A stretch of 9,228 nt of DNA from an uncultured Sphingomonadaceae bacterium (lineage in GTDB: Bacteria > Pseudomonadota > Alphaproteobacteria > Sphingomonadales > Sphingomonadaceae): contig CALLWN010000149.1 of assembly GCA_938016505.1 (NCBI GenBank), forward strand, positions 1-9,228. The letters run 5' to 3'. Every line of letters begins with the position of its first letter. The first letter of the stretch is position 1. Shown piece after piece: positions 1 through 6,203 of the stretch. Below the pieces are notes generated by a model. That model ran no database searches, was not told where the DNA came from, and was given only the letters and a program-made list of their open reading frames with translations. A program made the position numbers and the translations under genes.

Positions 1-311
1 TCATAGTGGATCCGCTTCCACGTCTTCGCGAGCGCGGGCACGCGAAACATCCAGGTGCCGTGCAGCACGAAGCGATGGATGAGATACCAGGCAAGCGGAT
101 AGATCAGGAATGACGCAAGCCCGGCGGCAAGACCCTGCAGCAGGGTTGGCGGAACAAACGCGGCTGCAACCAGTGCAAGGACGGCCAGCAGGAGATAGGC
201 CTGGATGGCATAGTATTGGAAATAGGCGACAACCAGCTCGCGCAGGCTCATCCGGTCGAGATAGTGGGCGCGGCTCCAGATTCCCGGCCGCCGCAGAACG
301 GGCGTGATCAC
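1..311 (-). CDS. Sterol desaturase / fatty acid hydroxylase family membrane protein, N-terminal part (cut by window edge)
   Basis: The first 103 codons are present; the gene runs off the window at base 1, so the C-terminal part is missing. Two hydrophobic stretches (about residues 36-54 and 60-78) lead into an HX4H motif, His79-Arg-Phe-Val-Leu-His84, and the fragment ends in Trp-Lys-Arg-Ile-His-Tyr followed by a split GA- codon (Asp or Glu). In the fatty acid hydroxylase superfamily (PF04116) an HX3-4H motif is followed by HX2-3HH boxes that bind a di-iron centre; His102 would open the second box. Members hydroxylate or desaturate lipids at the membrane, and the substrate cannot be read from this fragment. 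The GTG start at 311 is chosen because GAGGAG lies 8 bases upstream. The gene is 61 bases downstream of lptG on the same strand, so co-transcription is plausible and suggests an outer-membrane lipid role. Family assignment is good; exact function is unknown. Confidence 0.8.
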   Translation of the reverse strand, partial: MITPVLRRPGIWSRAHYLDRMSLRELVVAYFQYYAIQAYLLLAVLALVAAAFVPPTLLQGLAAGLASFLIYPLAWYLIHRFVLHGTWMFRVPALAKTWKRIHY

Positions 312-319
312 GTCAACTG

Positions 320-325
320 CTCCTC
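320..325 (-). promoter_or_regulatory. Strong Shine-Dalgarno site of the hydroxylase gene
   Basis: GAGGAG on the minus strand sits 8 bases before the GTG at 311. It is one of the clearest ribosome binding sites in the window and fixes the start of the hydroxylase gene, which lacks an ATG at this position. Confidence 0.75.
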
Positions 326-338
326 GGTTTCGGGTTCC

Positions 339-362
339 TTCTGCCGTTGCAATGCGGCAGAA
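339..362 (-). other. Perfect 8-bp stem-loop between lptG and the hydroxylase gene
   Basis: Bases 339-346 and 355-362 are exact reverse complements (TTCTGCCG / CGGCAGAA on the minus strand) around an 8-base loop. The element lies 10 bases after the lptG stop and about 28 bases before the next start. No T-run follows on either strand, so it does not look like a classical intrinsic terminator. It could be an mRNA-stabilising or processing hairpin that sets the level of the downstream gene relative to lptFG. The pairing is seen; any function is inferred. Confidence 0.55.
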
Positions 363-372
363 ATCGGGTTGG

Positions 373-1494
373 TCACTCCTCGGTCCGGAAAATCACGCTC
401 TCGCCGATCAGGAAAAACAGCAGGAAGGGCGCCCAGGCCGCAGCGACCGGCGGAAGATTGCCGAAATCGGCCATCGCCATCGCGAAATTGTCGGCGACAA
501 AATAGAGGAATCCGAGCGCCAGCCCGATGACGGCACGCAGAAACACCCGTCCCGAGCGCGCCAGCCCGAACGCCGCAACGGCTCCGAGCAGGGGCATCAG
601 CGCTGCGGACAGCGGGCCGGCAATCTTGTGGTGAAGCTCGGCGCGCAGCCGATCCGTCGGCTTCCCGGCAAGGTCGAGCGCGCGAATGGCGGGAAGAAGG
701 TCCCAGAAGGCCGCGTGCCTGGGATTGATGCTGCGGGTCGTGAACTGATCGGGAGTGGCAACCAGCGGCAGGTCGAGTTGGTCGACGGCCGATTCCGTTG
801 CTGTCGAAATGTCGAACCGCCGGACATTCCCAAGGCGCCATCCGCCTGTGACGGGGACCGCGTGATCAGCCTGGATCCGGGCCACGAGTCTGTCGGCCTC
901 ACGGTCGAACACGGTCACGTCTTCGAGCCGGGTGTCTGCGCCCGACCCGACCACCCGCCCGGCGCGGATCAGATCCTTGCCGCTCCTGACCCAGATGTCA
1001 CCAGCGGCGCCGACAGTCTCGATCGGGCGATACTCTGCCGCCTTCCACGGATCGAAGCTGGCCTGGGCGCGCGTGAGGACCAGTTCGTTGAAGGTGAAAC
1101 TCGCGCCTGCGACGGCAACGCCGGCGAGGATCAGCGGCGCGAGAATCTGATGTGCCGAAAGGCCAGCGGCCTTGAAGATGACGATCTCGCTGTTCTGGTT
1201 GAGCGTGATGAAGGTGAGAAGCGTCGCCAGAAGCACGGAAAAGGGAAGAAACAGCGCAATGAGCTGGGGTGCGCGCAGCAGGACATAGCGCCACAGCTCG
1301 GCCTCGCCATTGCCCTCGATCGCGAGAATCCGGCTCGATTCGCCCAGGAGGTCGAGGGTCTGGAGGATGATCACGAGGCCGGCGAGGAATGCGACCGTCC
1401 GGAGCACGAACGTGCGCGCGGCATAGCGGGCGAGCGTCGGCGAGGGGAACAGCCGCATCCCGAGCGTTGGCGTGGTGGCAGCGGCTGTCATCAT
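373..1494 (-). CDS. lptG: LptG, Lpt ABC-transporter permease subunit (YjgP/YjgQ family)
   Basis: LptG pairs with LptF and the LptB ATPase dimer to pull LPS (or an equivalent lipid) from the inner membrane and pass it to the periplasmic bridge. The 373-residue product has the family architecture: three N-terminal membrane segments (about residues 28-50, 71-97, 114-134), a periplasmic beta-jellyroll region (about 145-285), and three C-terminal segments (about 293-312, 319-340, 348-369). The cytoplasmic stretch Asn-Ser-Glu-Ile-Val-Ile-Phe-Lys-Ala-Ala-Gly-Leu-Ser (residues 101-113) matches the coupling helix that contacts LptB. Length is close to the usual 360. The ATG at 1494 overlaps the lptF stop as ATGA, which suggests translational coupling; ATG at 1491 or 1458 are alternatives, and no strong ribosome site is visible. 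Being second of the pair fits LptG, although LptF and LptG are paralogues that can be confused. No lptB is in the window. Confidence 0.93.
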   Translation of the reverse strand: MMTAAATTPTLGMRLFPSPTLARYAARTFVLRTVAFLAGLVIILQTLDLLGESSRILAIEGNGEAELWRYVLLRAPQLIALFLPFSVLLATLLTFITLNQNSEIVIFKAAGLSAHQILAPLILAGVAVAGASFTFNELVLTRAQASFDPWKAAEYRPIETVGAAGDIWVRSGKDLIRAGRVVGSGADTRLEDVTVFDREADRLVARIQADHAVPVTGGWRLGNVRRFDISTATESAVDQLDLPLVATPDQFTTRSINPRHAAFWDLLPAIRALDLAGKPTDRLRAELHHKIAGPLSAALMPLLGAVAAFGLARSGRVFLRAVIGLALGFLYFVADNFAMAMADFGNLPPVAAAWAPFLLFFLIGESVIFRTEE

Positions 1495-2714
1495 CCGGCC
1501 GGAACCGGGGCATCCTCGAGGAGTTGACGGCGGCGGCCGATGAGGGCCACGACCCGCGCCTGGAGACTTGCGAACCAGCGGTCGAGCGCGCCGATCGGCT
1601 GTCCGCCTGGCCGGTGGGCGAGGACATGATAGACCCAGAAGCAGAAGGCCGAGAACAGCGCGAACGGCACCCATTGGGCCAGCACCGGATCGACCCGGCC
1701 GATCCCCGCCATCCGCTCCCCATATTCGGTGAGCTTGTGGTAGCTCACCAGGATCACGATCGACAGGAAGACGCCGAGCGCCGATGTGCTGCGCTTGGGC
1801 GGCACGGCAAGCGCGACTGCGAGGAAGGGAAGGACGAACAGCGCAACGCACTGGATCAACCGCCGGTGAAGCGTCGCGGCTGCCTGCTGGCGGCTTGCCC
1901 TGCTTGCGGACCTGTCCATCGACACGGCGGCGAGCTCCGGGATGGACAGCTCGATGCTGCCATCACCGCGGGCCCGGAACTGCTCCATCGGAGGCAGGTT
2001 GATCGGGAGATCGTGCTGGGCGAAGGCGAGGACCCGGGGGGCAAGTCCGCCGCCGGGATCGTGCACGAGCGTGCCATTCTCGAGCCGGAGCAGGATCACA
2101 TCGGGGTCGTCGGAGCGCAGGAACTGGCCGGTCGCGGCAGTCGCGGCCAGCGACTGGCCGCGGTCGTTCACTGTCCGCAGGAAGATGCCGGCAAGGTTCC
2201 GGCCGCCTTCCCGGCTTTCCTCGACCCTCAGCATCACCCGCTTGCCGAACGTTGCAAATTCACCGACCCTGATGCTCGCGCCAAGCGCGCCGCTGCGCAA
2301 CTCGTAGCGCAGCTCCTCGTAGTTGTAGCGGGCCAGCGGCTGGACAAAGCCGACGATGCCGAAATTGACCAGCGCAAAGACGGTCGCGAACAGGAACGGG
2401 ACCCGCAGCATCCGACCGTAGGACAGCCCGACGGCGCGCATCGCATCGAGTTCCGATGACAGCGCAAGGCGGCGGAAGGCGAGCAGGATCCCGAGCATCA
2501 CGCCGATCGGGATGCCGAGCCCGAGATACTCGGGGACCAGGTTGCCGAGCATGCGCCACACCACCGAGACGGGACCGCCCTCGTTGATGACGAAGTTGAA
2601 GAGGTTCAACATCTTGTCGAGCAGGAGAAGCATGGCCGCGAGCACCAGCGTGCCGACAAGCGGCGCGAGGATCAGCCGCGCGATGTAGCGGTCGAAAGCG
2701 AGGAAGCGGGGCAC
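1491..2714 (-). CDS. lptF: LptF, Lpt ABC-transporter permease subunit (YjgP/YjgQ family)
   Basis: LptF is the partner of LptG in the inner-membrane LptB2FG exporter. The 407-residue protein shows membrane segments at about residues 14-40, 58-81 and 104-125, a periplasmic jellyroll at about 135-280, and segments at about 286-304, 312-326 and 346-366, followed by a roughly 40-residue basic cytoplasmic tail. The coupling-helix signature Ser-Ser-Glu-Leu-Asp-Ala-Met-Arg-Ala-Val-Gly-Leu-Ser (86-98) is typical of LptF. The start is a GTG at 2714, 10 bases after the rsmA stop; the protein then begins close to the usual N-terminus (an Asp-Arg-Tyr-Ile-Ala-Arg motif at 8-13). No good ribosome site is seen, so coupling to rsmA translation is likely. 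Placing lptF directly behind rsmA differs from the order I know from many alphaproteobacteria, where lptF-lptG precede lptD. Confidence 0.94.
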   Translation of the reverse strand: MPRFLAFDRYIARLILAPLVGTLVLAAMLLLLDKMLNLFNFVINEGGPVSVVWRMLGNLVPEYLGLGIPIGVMLGILLAFRRLALSSELDAMRAVGLSYGRMLRVPFLFATVFALVNFGIVGFVQPLARYNYEELRYELRSGALGASIRVGEFATFGKRVMLRVEESREGGRNLAGIFLRTVNDRGQSLAATAATGQFLRSDDPDVILLRLENGTLVHDPGGGLAPRVLAFAQHDLPINLPPMEQFRARGDGSIELSIPELAAVSMDRSASRASRQQAAATLHRRLIQCVALFVLPFLAVALAVPPKRSTSALGVFLSIVILVSYHKLTEYGERMAGIGRVDPVLAQWVPFALFSAFCFWVYHVLAHRPGGQPIGALDRWFASLQARVVALIGRRRQLLEDAPVPAG

Positions 2715-2724
2715 CGGCCGGAGT

Positions 2725-3612
2725 CTAGCAGTCGGCCATCACGACCGGAAGGCCGAGCCGAACCGGGTCGGCATGCGCAGCAATGCGCGCGAACTCGATG
2801 GGTGCCAGGGTCTCGGCCCGCCGGGTGGCATCGATACCGGCCGCTTCGACGGCATCCAGCACTGGCCGAAGGGACTGGCGGAGCATCTTCCGGCGCTGGC
2901 CGAAGGCGCGGGCGGTGATGGCCTCGAGCCGGGCCAGGGGGATGTCGAGCAGGGGCGCTGCCGGCAGGAGCTGGACGACCGCGCTTTCGACCTTCGGCGC
3001 CGGCGTGAAGGCCCTTGGCGGCAGCCGGAGACGGATTCGCGCGGTGGCGCGGAAGGCAGCGAGAACCGACAGCCTGCCGTAGGCAGCCGAGCCGGGGGCT
3101 GCCACGATCCGCTCGGCGACCTCGCGCTGAAACATCAGGGTGGCTGACCGCCACCAGGGCGGCCAGGGCTCGGCTGAGAGCCAATTCACAAGCAGCGGCG
3201 TGGCGATGTTATAGGGGAGATTGGAGGCGATGTGGGCGCCGGCACCAGCAAGGCTGGCAGCATCGACAGCAAGCGCGTCGCCCTCGACGAGACGGAGCCG
3301 ACCGTCTGCGGCCTCGACAAGTGGCGCAAGCGCGGCCACCGCCCTGCGGTCCCGTTCGACGGCAACGACCTGTCCGCCCGCCTTCAGCAGCGCCCGGGTC
3401 AGTCCCCCCGGCCCGGGGCCCACTTCGTAGACGGTCTCGCCGGGTGCAAGCGGGACAAGGCCAGCGATCCTGTCGAGCAGGTTCAGGTCGAGCAGGAAAT
3501 TCTGCCCGAGCGACCGGTTCGCGCTGAGCCGGCTGGCGGCGATCACCTCACGGAGCGGCGGCAGCACGGCAAGCCGGTCGCAGAAATCGGCTGCGATGCG
3601 CCGGCCGGTCAA
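2725..3612 (-). CDS. rsmA: 16S rRNA (adenine1518-N6/adenine1519-N6)-dimethyltransferase RsmA (KsgA)
   Basis: RsmA uses S-adenosylmethionine to dimethylate two adjacent adenines in the 3' hairpin of 16S rRNA, a late check in small-subunit assembly; loss gives kasugamycin resistance. Motifs seen in order, numbered from the TTG: Gly-Gln-Asn-Phe-Leu (36-40), Glu-Val-Gly-Pro-Gly-Pro-Gly-Gly (63-70, cofactor loop), acidic Glu86 ending strand 2, Gly-Asp-Ala-Leu (111-114), the catalytic Asn-Leu-Pro-Tyr (131-134) and a Phe-Thr-Pro-Ala-Pro-Lys-Val-Glu-Ser-Ala-Val segment (202-212). The frame opens with TTG at 3612, overlapping the pdxA stop as TTGA (295 aa). A GTG at 3567 would give 280 aa and begins nearer the usual family start (Leu-Pro-Pro-Leu-Arg-Glu-Val). 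Neither has a clear ribosome site, so the start is uncertain. The pdxA-rsmA order is the same as in E. coli. Confidence 0.95.
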   Translation of the reverse strand: MTGRRIAADFCDRLAVLPPLREVIAASRLSANRSLGQNFLLDLNLLDRIAGLVPLAPGETVYEVGPGPGGLTRALLKAGGQVVAVERDRRAVAALAPLVEAADGRLRLVEGDALAVDAASLAGAGAHIASNLPYNIATPLLVNWLSAEPWPPWWRSATLMFQREVAERIVAAPGSAAYGRLSVLAAFRATARIRLRLPPRAFTPAPKVESAVVQLLPAAPLLDIPLARLEAITARAFGQRRKMLRQSLRPVLDAVEAAGIDATRRAETLAPIEFARIAAHADPVRLGLPVVMADC

Positions 3613-4676
3613 GCCGAGGCGGCAGCCCGCAGCCGGGTGCAGTGGCCTGCGAGCCGGATCGCGGCAATCATGGCGCGGGGCGATGCGAGATCCTTGCCGG
3701 CGATCCCGAACGCAGTGCCGTGATCCGGGGCGGTCCGCAGGATCGGCAGCCCGAGGGTCATGTTCACACCCTCGTCGAAGTAGAGCGTCTTGAGCGGAAC
3801 AAGCGCCTGATCATGATACATGCAGATCACGGCATCGTAGCTGGAGCGCACGGCCGCGTGAAACAGCGAATCGGGCGCGTGGGGTCCCGAGACGTCGAGG
3901 CCCTCGCTGCGGAGTTGTGCGATCGCCGGAGCGATGATCCGCACCTCCTCGTCACCGAGGGCTCCACCCTCCCCGGCGTGGGGGTTCAGCCCGGCAACGG
4001 CAAGGCGCGGCGCGGCAATCCCGAAATCGCGGACAAGCCCGCGCGCGGTGGTGCGCACCCGGGCAAGAATCAGGTCCGTCGTGAGTTGCTCGGGCACGTC
4101 GCGCAGCGGGATATGGATGGTGACCGGCACGGTCCGCAGATCGGGCCCGACCATCATCATGGCGACATTGCTCGCTGCCACGCCGCATCGCTCGGCGATG
4201 AACTCGGTCTGGCCCGGATGCTGGAACCCGATCGCGTAGAGCTGGCTCTTTGCAACCGGCGCAGTGACCAGCCCTGAAGTGATCTCGGCGCGGGCGAGCC
4301 CGACCGCAAGCTCGACCGAGTCGAGCGCGCATCGGGCGCCGGCGAGATTGGGCTTCCCCGGTTCGATCTCGCCCGGATCATCGACCTGGAGCAGCGGGAG
4401 CGCCTCGTCGAACAGCCCCGGCGCGTCCTGCGGCCGGGACAGGGTCGCGACAGGCACCGATGAGACCGCCTCGAGCGAGCGCCTGTCGCCAATGGCGAGG
4501 AAGGGATCGAGCCCGAGCGCGCGACGCATGGCCCAGGCCTTGGCGATCACTTCGGGGCCAATCCCTGCAGGGTCCCCGAGGGCAACACCCAATGGCGGCA
4601 GACGCTCCTGTTCGCCACCGCTTGCCGGATCGGAGCCGCCAGAAGACCCCGATCCGGTCGCAACCCCGGATGCCAT
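3609..4676 (-). CDS. pdxA: 4-hydroxythreonine-4-phosphate dehydrogenase PdxA
   Basis: PdxA oxidises 4-phosphohydroxy-L-threonine with NAD(P)+; after decarboxylation the product feeds PdxJ in the DXP-dependent route to pyridoxine 5'-phosphate. In the 355-residue frame from ATG 4676, Gly-Asp-Pro-Ala-Gly-Ile-Gly lies at 34-40, and the divalent-metal histidines align as His188 (His-Ile-Pro-Leu), His233 (Asn-Pro-His-Ala-Gly-Glu) and His288 (Tyr-His-Asp-Gln). Lys296, Asn305 and Arg314 keep the exact spacing of the substrate-binding Lys/Asn/Arg of E. coli PdxA. The usual His of the Gly-His-Thr-Glu-Phe motif is Gln156 here. The first 28 residues are a Gly/Ser-rich extension absent from E. coli PdxA (329 aa). 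A TTG at 4592, preceded by AGGAG 12 bases upstream, would give 327 aa and is a real alternative start. The ATG is 8 bases after the surA stop; the 3' end overlaps rsmA. Confidence 0.95.
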   Translation of the reverse strand: MASGVATGSGSSGGSDPASGGEQERLPPLGVALGDPAGIGPEVIAKAWAMRRALGLDPFLAIGDRRSLEAVSSVPVATLSRPQDAPGLFDEALPLLQVDDPGEIEPGKPNLAGARCALDSVELAVGLARAEITSGLVTAPVAKSQLYAIGFQHPGQTEFIAERCGVAASNVAMMMVGPDLRTVPVTIHIPLRDVPEQLTTDLILARVRTTARGLVRDFGIAAPRLAVAGLNPHAGEGGALGDEEVRIIAPAIAQLRSEGLDVSGPHAPDSLFHAAVRSSYDAVICMYHDQALVPLKTLYFDEGVNMTLGLPILRTAPDHGTAFGIAGKDLASPRAMIAAIRLAGHCTRLRAAASA

Positions 4677-4684
4677 CGCCGAAC

Positions 4685-6040
4685 TCAACGGTAGTCCACC
4701 ACCGCATCGCGGCGCAGGTCGCGGAGGTAACGGCGGGCGGCGCTGTTGACGCGCTCGTCGTTGATCTGGGCGTAGATTGCATCGAAAGAGGGCGTACCGA
4801 CGCTTGCCCGCGGATCGTCCCTGCCGCACAGCACGAGTACCCGCAGCCCGTCACGCTGCGAGCCAAACACCGGCGTTGCACCTCCCACGGGCAACTGGCC
4901 GACGATCTCCTGGAGCGGACCCGGCAGATCCCCAAGGCGGATGCTGTCATTGGAGACAACCGATCCGCCGAGTTCGGCCGCGACAGCCTCGGCCTTGCCG
5001 CACCCACCCATGGAGCGGGTACGCGACTGAATTTTTTCTGCCAGCTGCCGCGCCCGGGCCTCCGTCGTCTCCACCGGGAGTTCGATGGTGATCTGCTTCA
5101 TCGAGAGAATGGCGTCTGCCGGGTTGGCGGCGAGCACCTGCCGCTTGTCGATGAGGGCGACGATTGCAACGCCTCCTGGAACCGCGATCGGATCGGACAC
5201 GGTTCCCCGTGGCATCCGCTGGATGACCTCTGCCAGCTGGGGGGAAAGCTGCTCGGCACGAACCCACCCCAGGTCGCCACCCACGGCGGCGGTTGATGCC
5301 TCGGAAAACTGGCGGGCATAGGCGACGAAGCTCGCGCCCGCGCGGATCGCCTCGACCATGCGCCCGGCATCCGCCATGGCGCGCGGCATCTGGTCAGGCG
5401 TGGCGGCGACAAAGATCTCCCCCACCCGAAACTCGTCCTTGCCCTTGGATTCCTCGAGCTTGCGAATGATGGCTGCCACTTCCTCTTCGCCAACATTGAC
5501 GAAGGGTTCGATCCGCTTGCGCAGAAGGCGCGACCAGGCCAGTTCAGCCCGGATCTGCTGCTTGATCGAAACCGGTGAAGTCCCTGCCTGGCGCAGGAAG
5601 GCGGCAAACTGCTCCGGCGTCTGGCGGAAGTTGCTGGCGACCCGCGCATAGGCCTGCTCGACCTCGGCTTCGGGCACCGTGACCTCATTCTCGGTTGCAG
5701 CCTGGATCTGGAGCTTCTCGTCGATGAGGTTGCGGAGAACCTGGACCCGGAGAATGTCGCGCTCCTGGCTCGAGACCTGGCCCTGGTTGGCAGCAAGCAC
5801 GAGATTGAGTCGCTGCTCGACATCGGTATCGGTGATGATGTCACCGTTGACGATCGCAGTCGCCTTGCGGACATTCGGCTCGAGCGCCCCGAGAACGGTC
5901 AGCTCCGGCATGTCTGCAAACATGCCGGCCCCCGGGCTGCGCAGGCTTGCAACCTGTTGGGCAGCAACGGGCAGAGGACACAGCGCCAGAAGGAAAAACC
6001 CGCCGAGGCAGACGCGATACGACCAAGGATCTGAGGGCAT
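4685..6040 (-). CDS. surA: SurA, periplasmic chaperone / parvulin-type peptidyl-prolyl isomerase
   Basis: SurA binds unfolded outer-membrane proteins in the periplasm and delivers them to the BAM complex; LptD is a known client in E. coli. Numbered from ATG 6040 (451 aa): a signal peptide with hydrophobic core about 10-21 and likely cleavage after Val-Ala-Ala27; the SurA N-terminal chaperone helices about 58-165, opening with Ala-Ile-Val-Asn-Gly-Asp-Ile-Ile-Thr; one recognisable parvulin domain about 203-300 with the Gly-Gly-Asp-Leu-Gly-Trp signature (254-259); and a divergent second parvulin-like region about 310-410 with Gly-Asp-Leu (370-372), then a C-terminal helix. A GTG at 6070 would add ten residues, but these use AT-ending codons that are rare here, so I prefer the ATG; neither has a strong ribosome site. 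It follows lptD after a 133-base gap and precedes pdxA by 8 bases. Confidence 0.93.
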   Translation of the reverse strand: MPSDPWSYRVCLGGFFLLALCPLPVAAQQVASLRSPGAGMFADMPELTVLGALEPNVRKATAIVNGDIITDTDVEQRLNLVLAANQGQVSSQERDILRVQVLRNLIDEKLQIQAATENEVTVPEAEVEQAYARVASNFRQTPEQFAAFLRQAGTSPVSIKQQIRAELAWSRLLRKRIEPFVNVGEEEVAAIIRKLEESKGKDEFRVGEIFVAATPDQMPRAMADAGRMVEAIRAGASFVAYARQFSEASTAAVGGDLGWVRAEQLSPQLAEVIQRMPRGTVSDPIAVPGGVAIVALIDKRQVLAANPADAILSMKQITIELPVETTEARARQLAEKIQSRTRSMGGCGKAEAVAAELGGSVVSNDSIRLGDLPGPLQEIVGQLPVGGATPVFGSQRDGLRVLVLCGRDDPRASVGTPSFDAIYAQINDERVNSAARRYLRDLRRDAVVDYR

Positions 6041-6070
6041 GGACAGCTGCAAACTCGCATTGAACGTCAC

Positions 6071-6203
6071 TGGGCGCGTCGGGCTGCGGGCCGCAGCCGC
6101 ACACGGCTGCCAGATGCCTTACCCGTCTGCGCGTCCAGAGGCCATAGGGCCGGGCGGGTGAACGGCTGCTGACACGGCGCAGCGGGTCGTCCGGCCCGAG
6201 CGG
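6071..6203 (-). other. lptD-surA intergenic region with mutually exclusive hairpins
   Basis: In this 133-base non-coding gap the transcript contains three segments in a row, at 6110-6104, 6099-6092 and 6088-6082. The middle one can pair perfectly (7 bp, 4-base loop) with the first, or (7 bp, 3-base loop) with the third. This A/B/C arrangement resembles attenuators or translational switches, and the last arm ends 11 bases before the GTG at 6070 and 41 bases before the ATG at 6040. No T-run follows either hairpin and I see no convincing promoter. GC-rich DNA makes such pairings by chance more often, so function is speculative. Confidence 0.45.

Noticed and set aside
304..1527. Long open frame (407 codons) on the plus strand opposite lptG
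   Set aside because: The product is rich in Arg, Gly, Glu and Pro with no domain or hydrophobic core, and is the mirror of the biased codons of lptG. Strong GC bias at third positions keeps antisense frames open. lptG on the other strand has full family features.
1495..1851. Upstream extension of the lptG frame into lptF
   Set aside because: The extra residues are the out-of-frame reading of the lptF 3' end and do not resemble an LptG N-terminus; the ATGA overlap at 1494 gives the normal family length.
1389..2459. Plus-strand open frame (356 codons) opposite lptF and lptG
   Set aside because: It spans the junction of two well-supported genes, has a charged low-complexity product and no recognisable motif; it is an antisense shadow.
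4685..5296. Overlapping plus-strand frames and N-terminal extension of pdxA into surA
   Set aside because: Reading pdxA upstream to 4829 would place about 50 Arg/Pro-rich residues within surA coding sequence. They show no conservation with PdxA, so I start pdxA at 4676.
6082..6110. Rho-independent terminator between lptD and surA
   Set aside because: The stems are real but no T-run follows on either strand, and surA and pdxA follow on the same strand.
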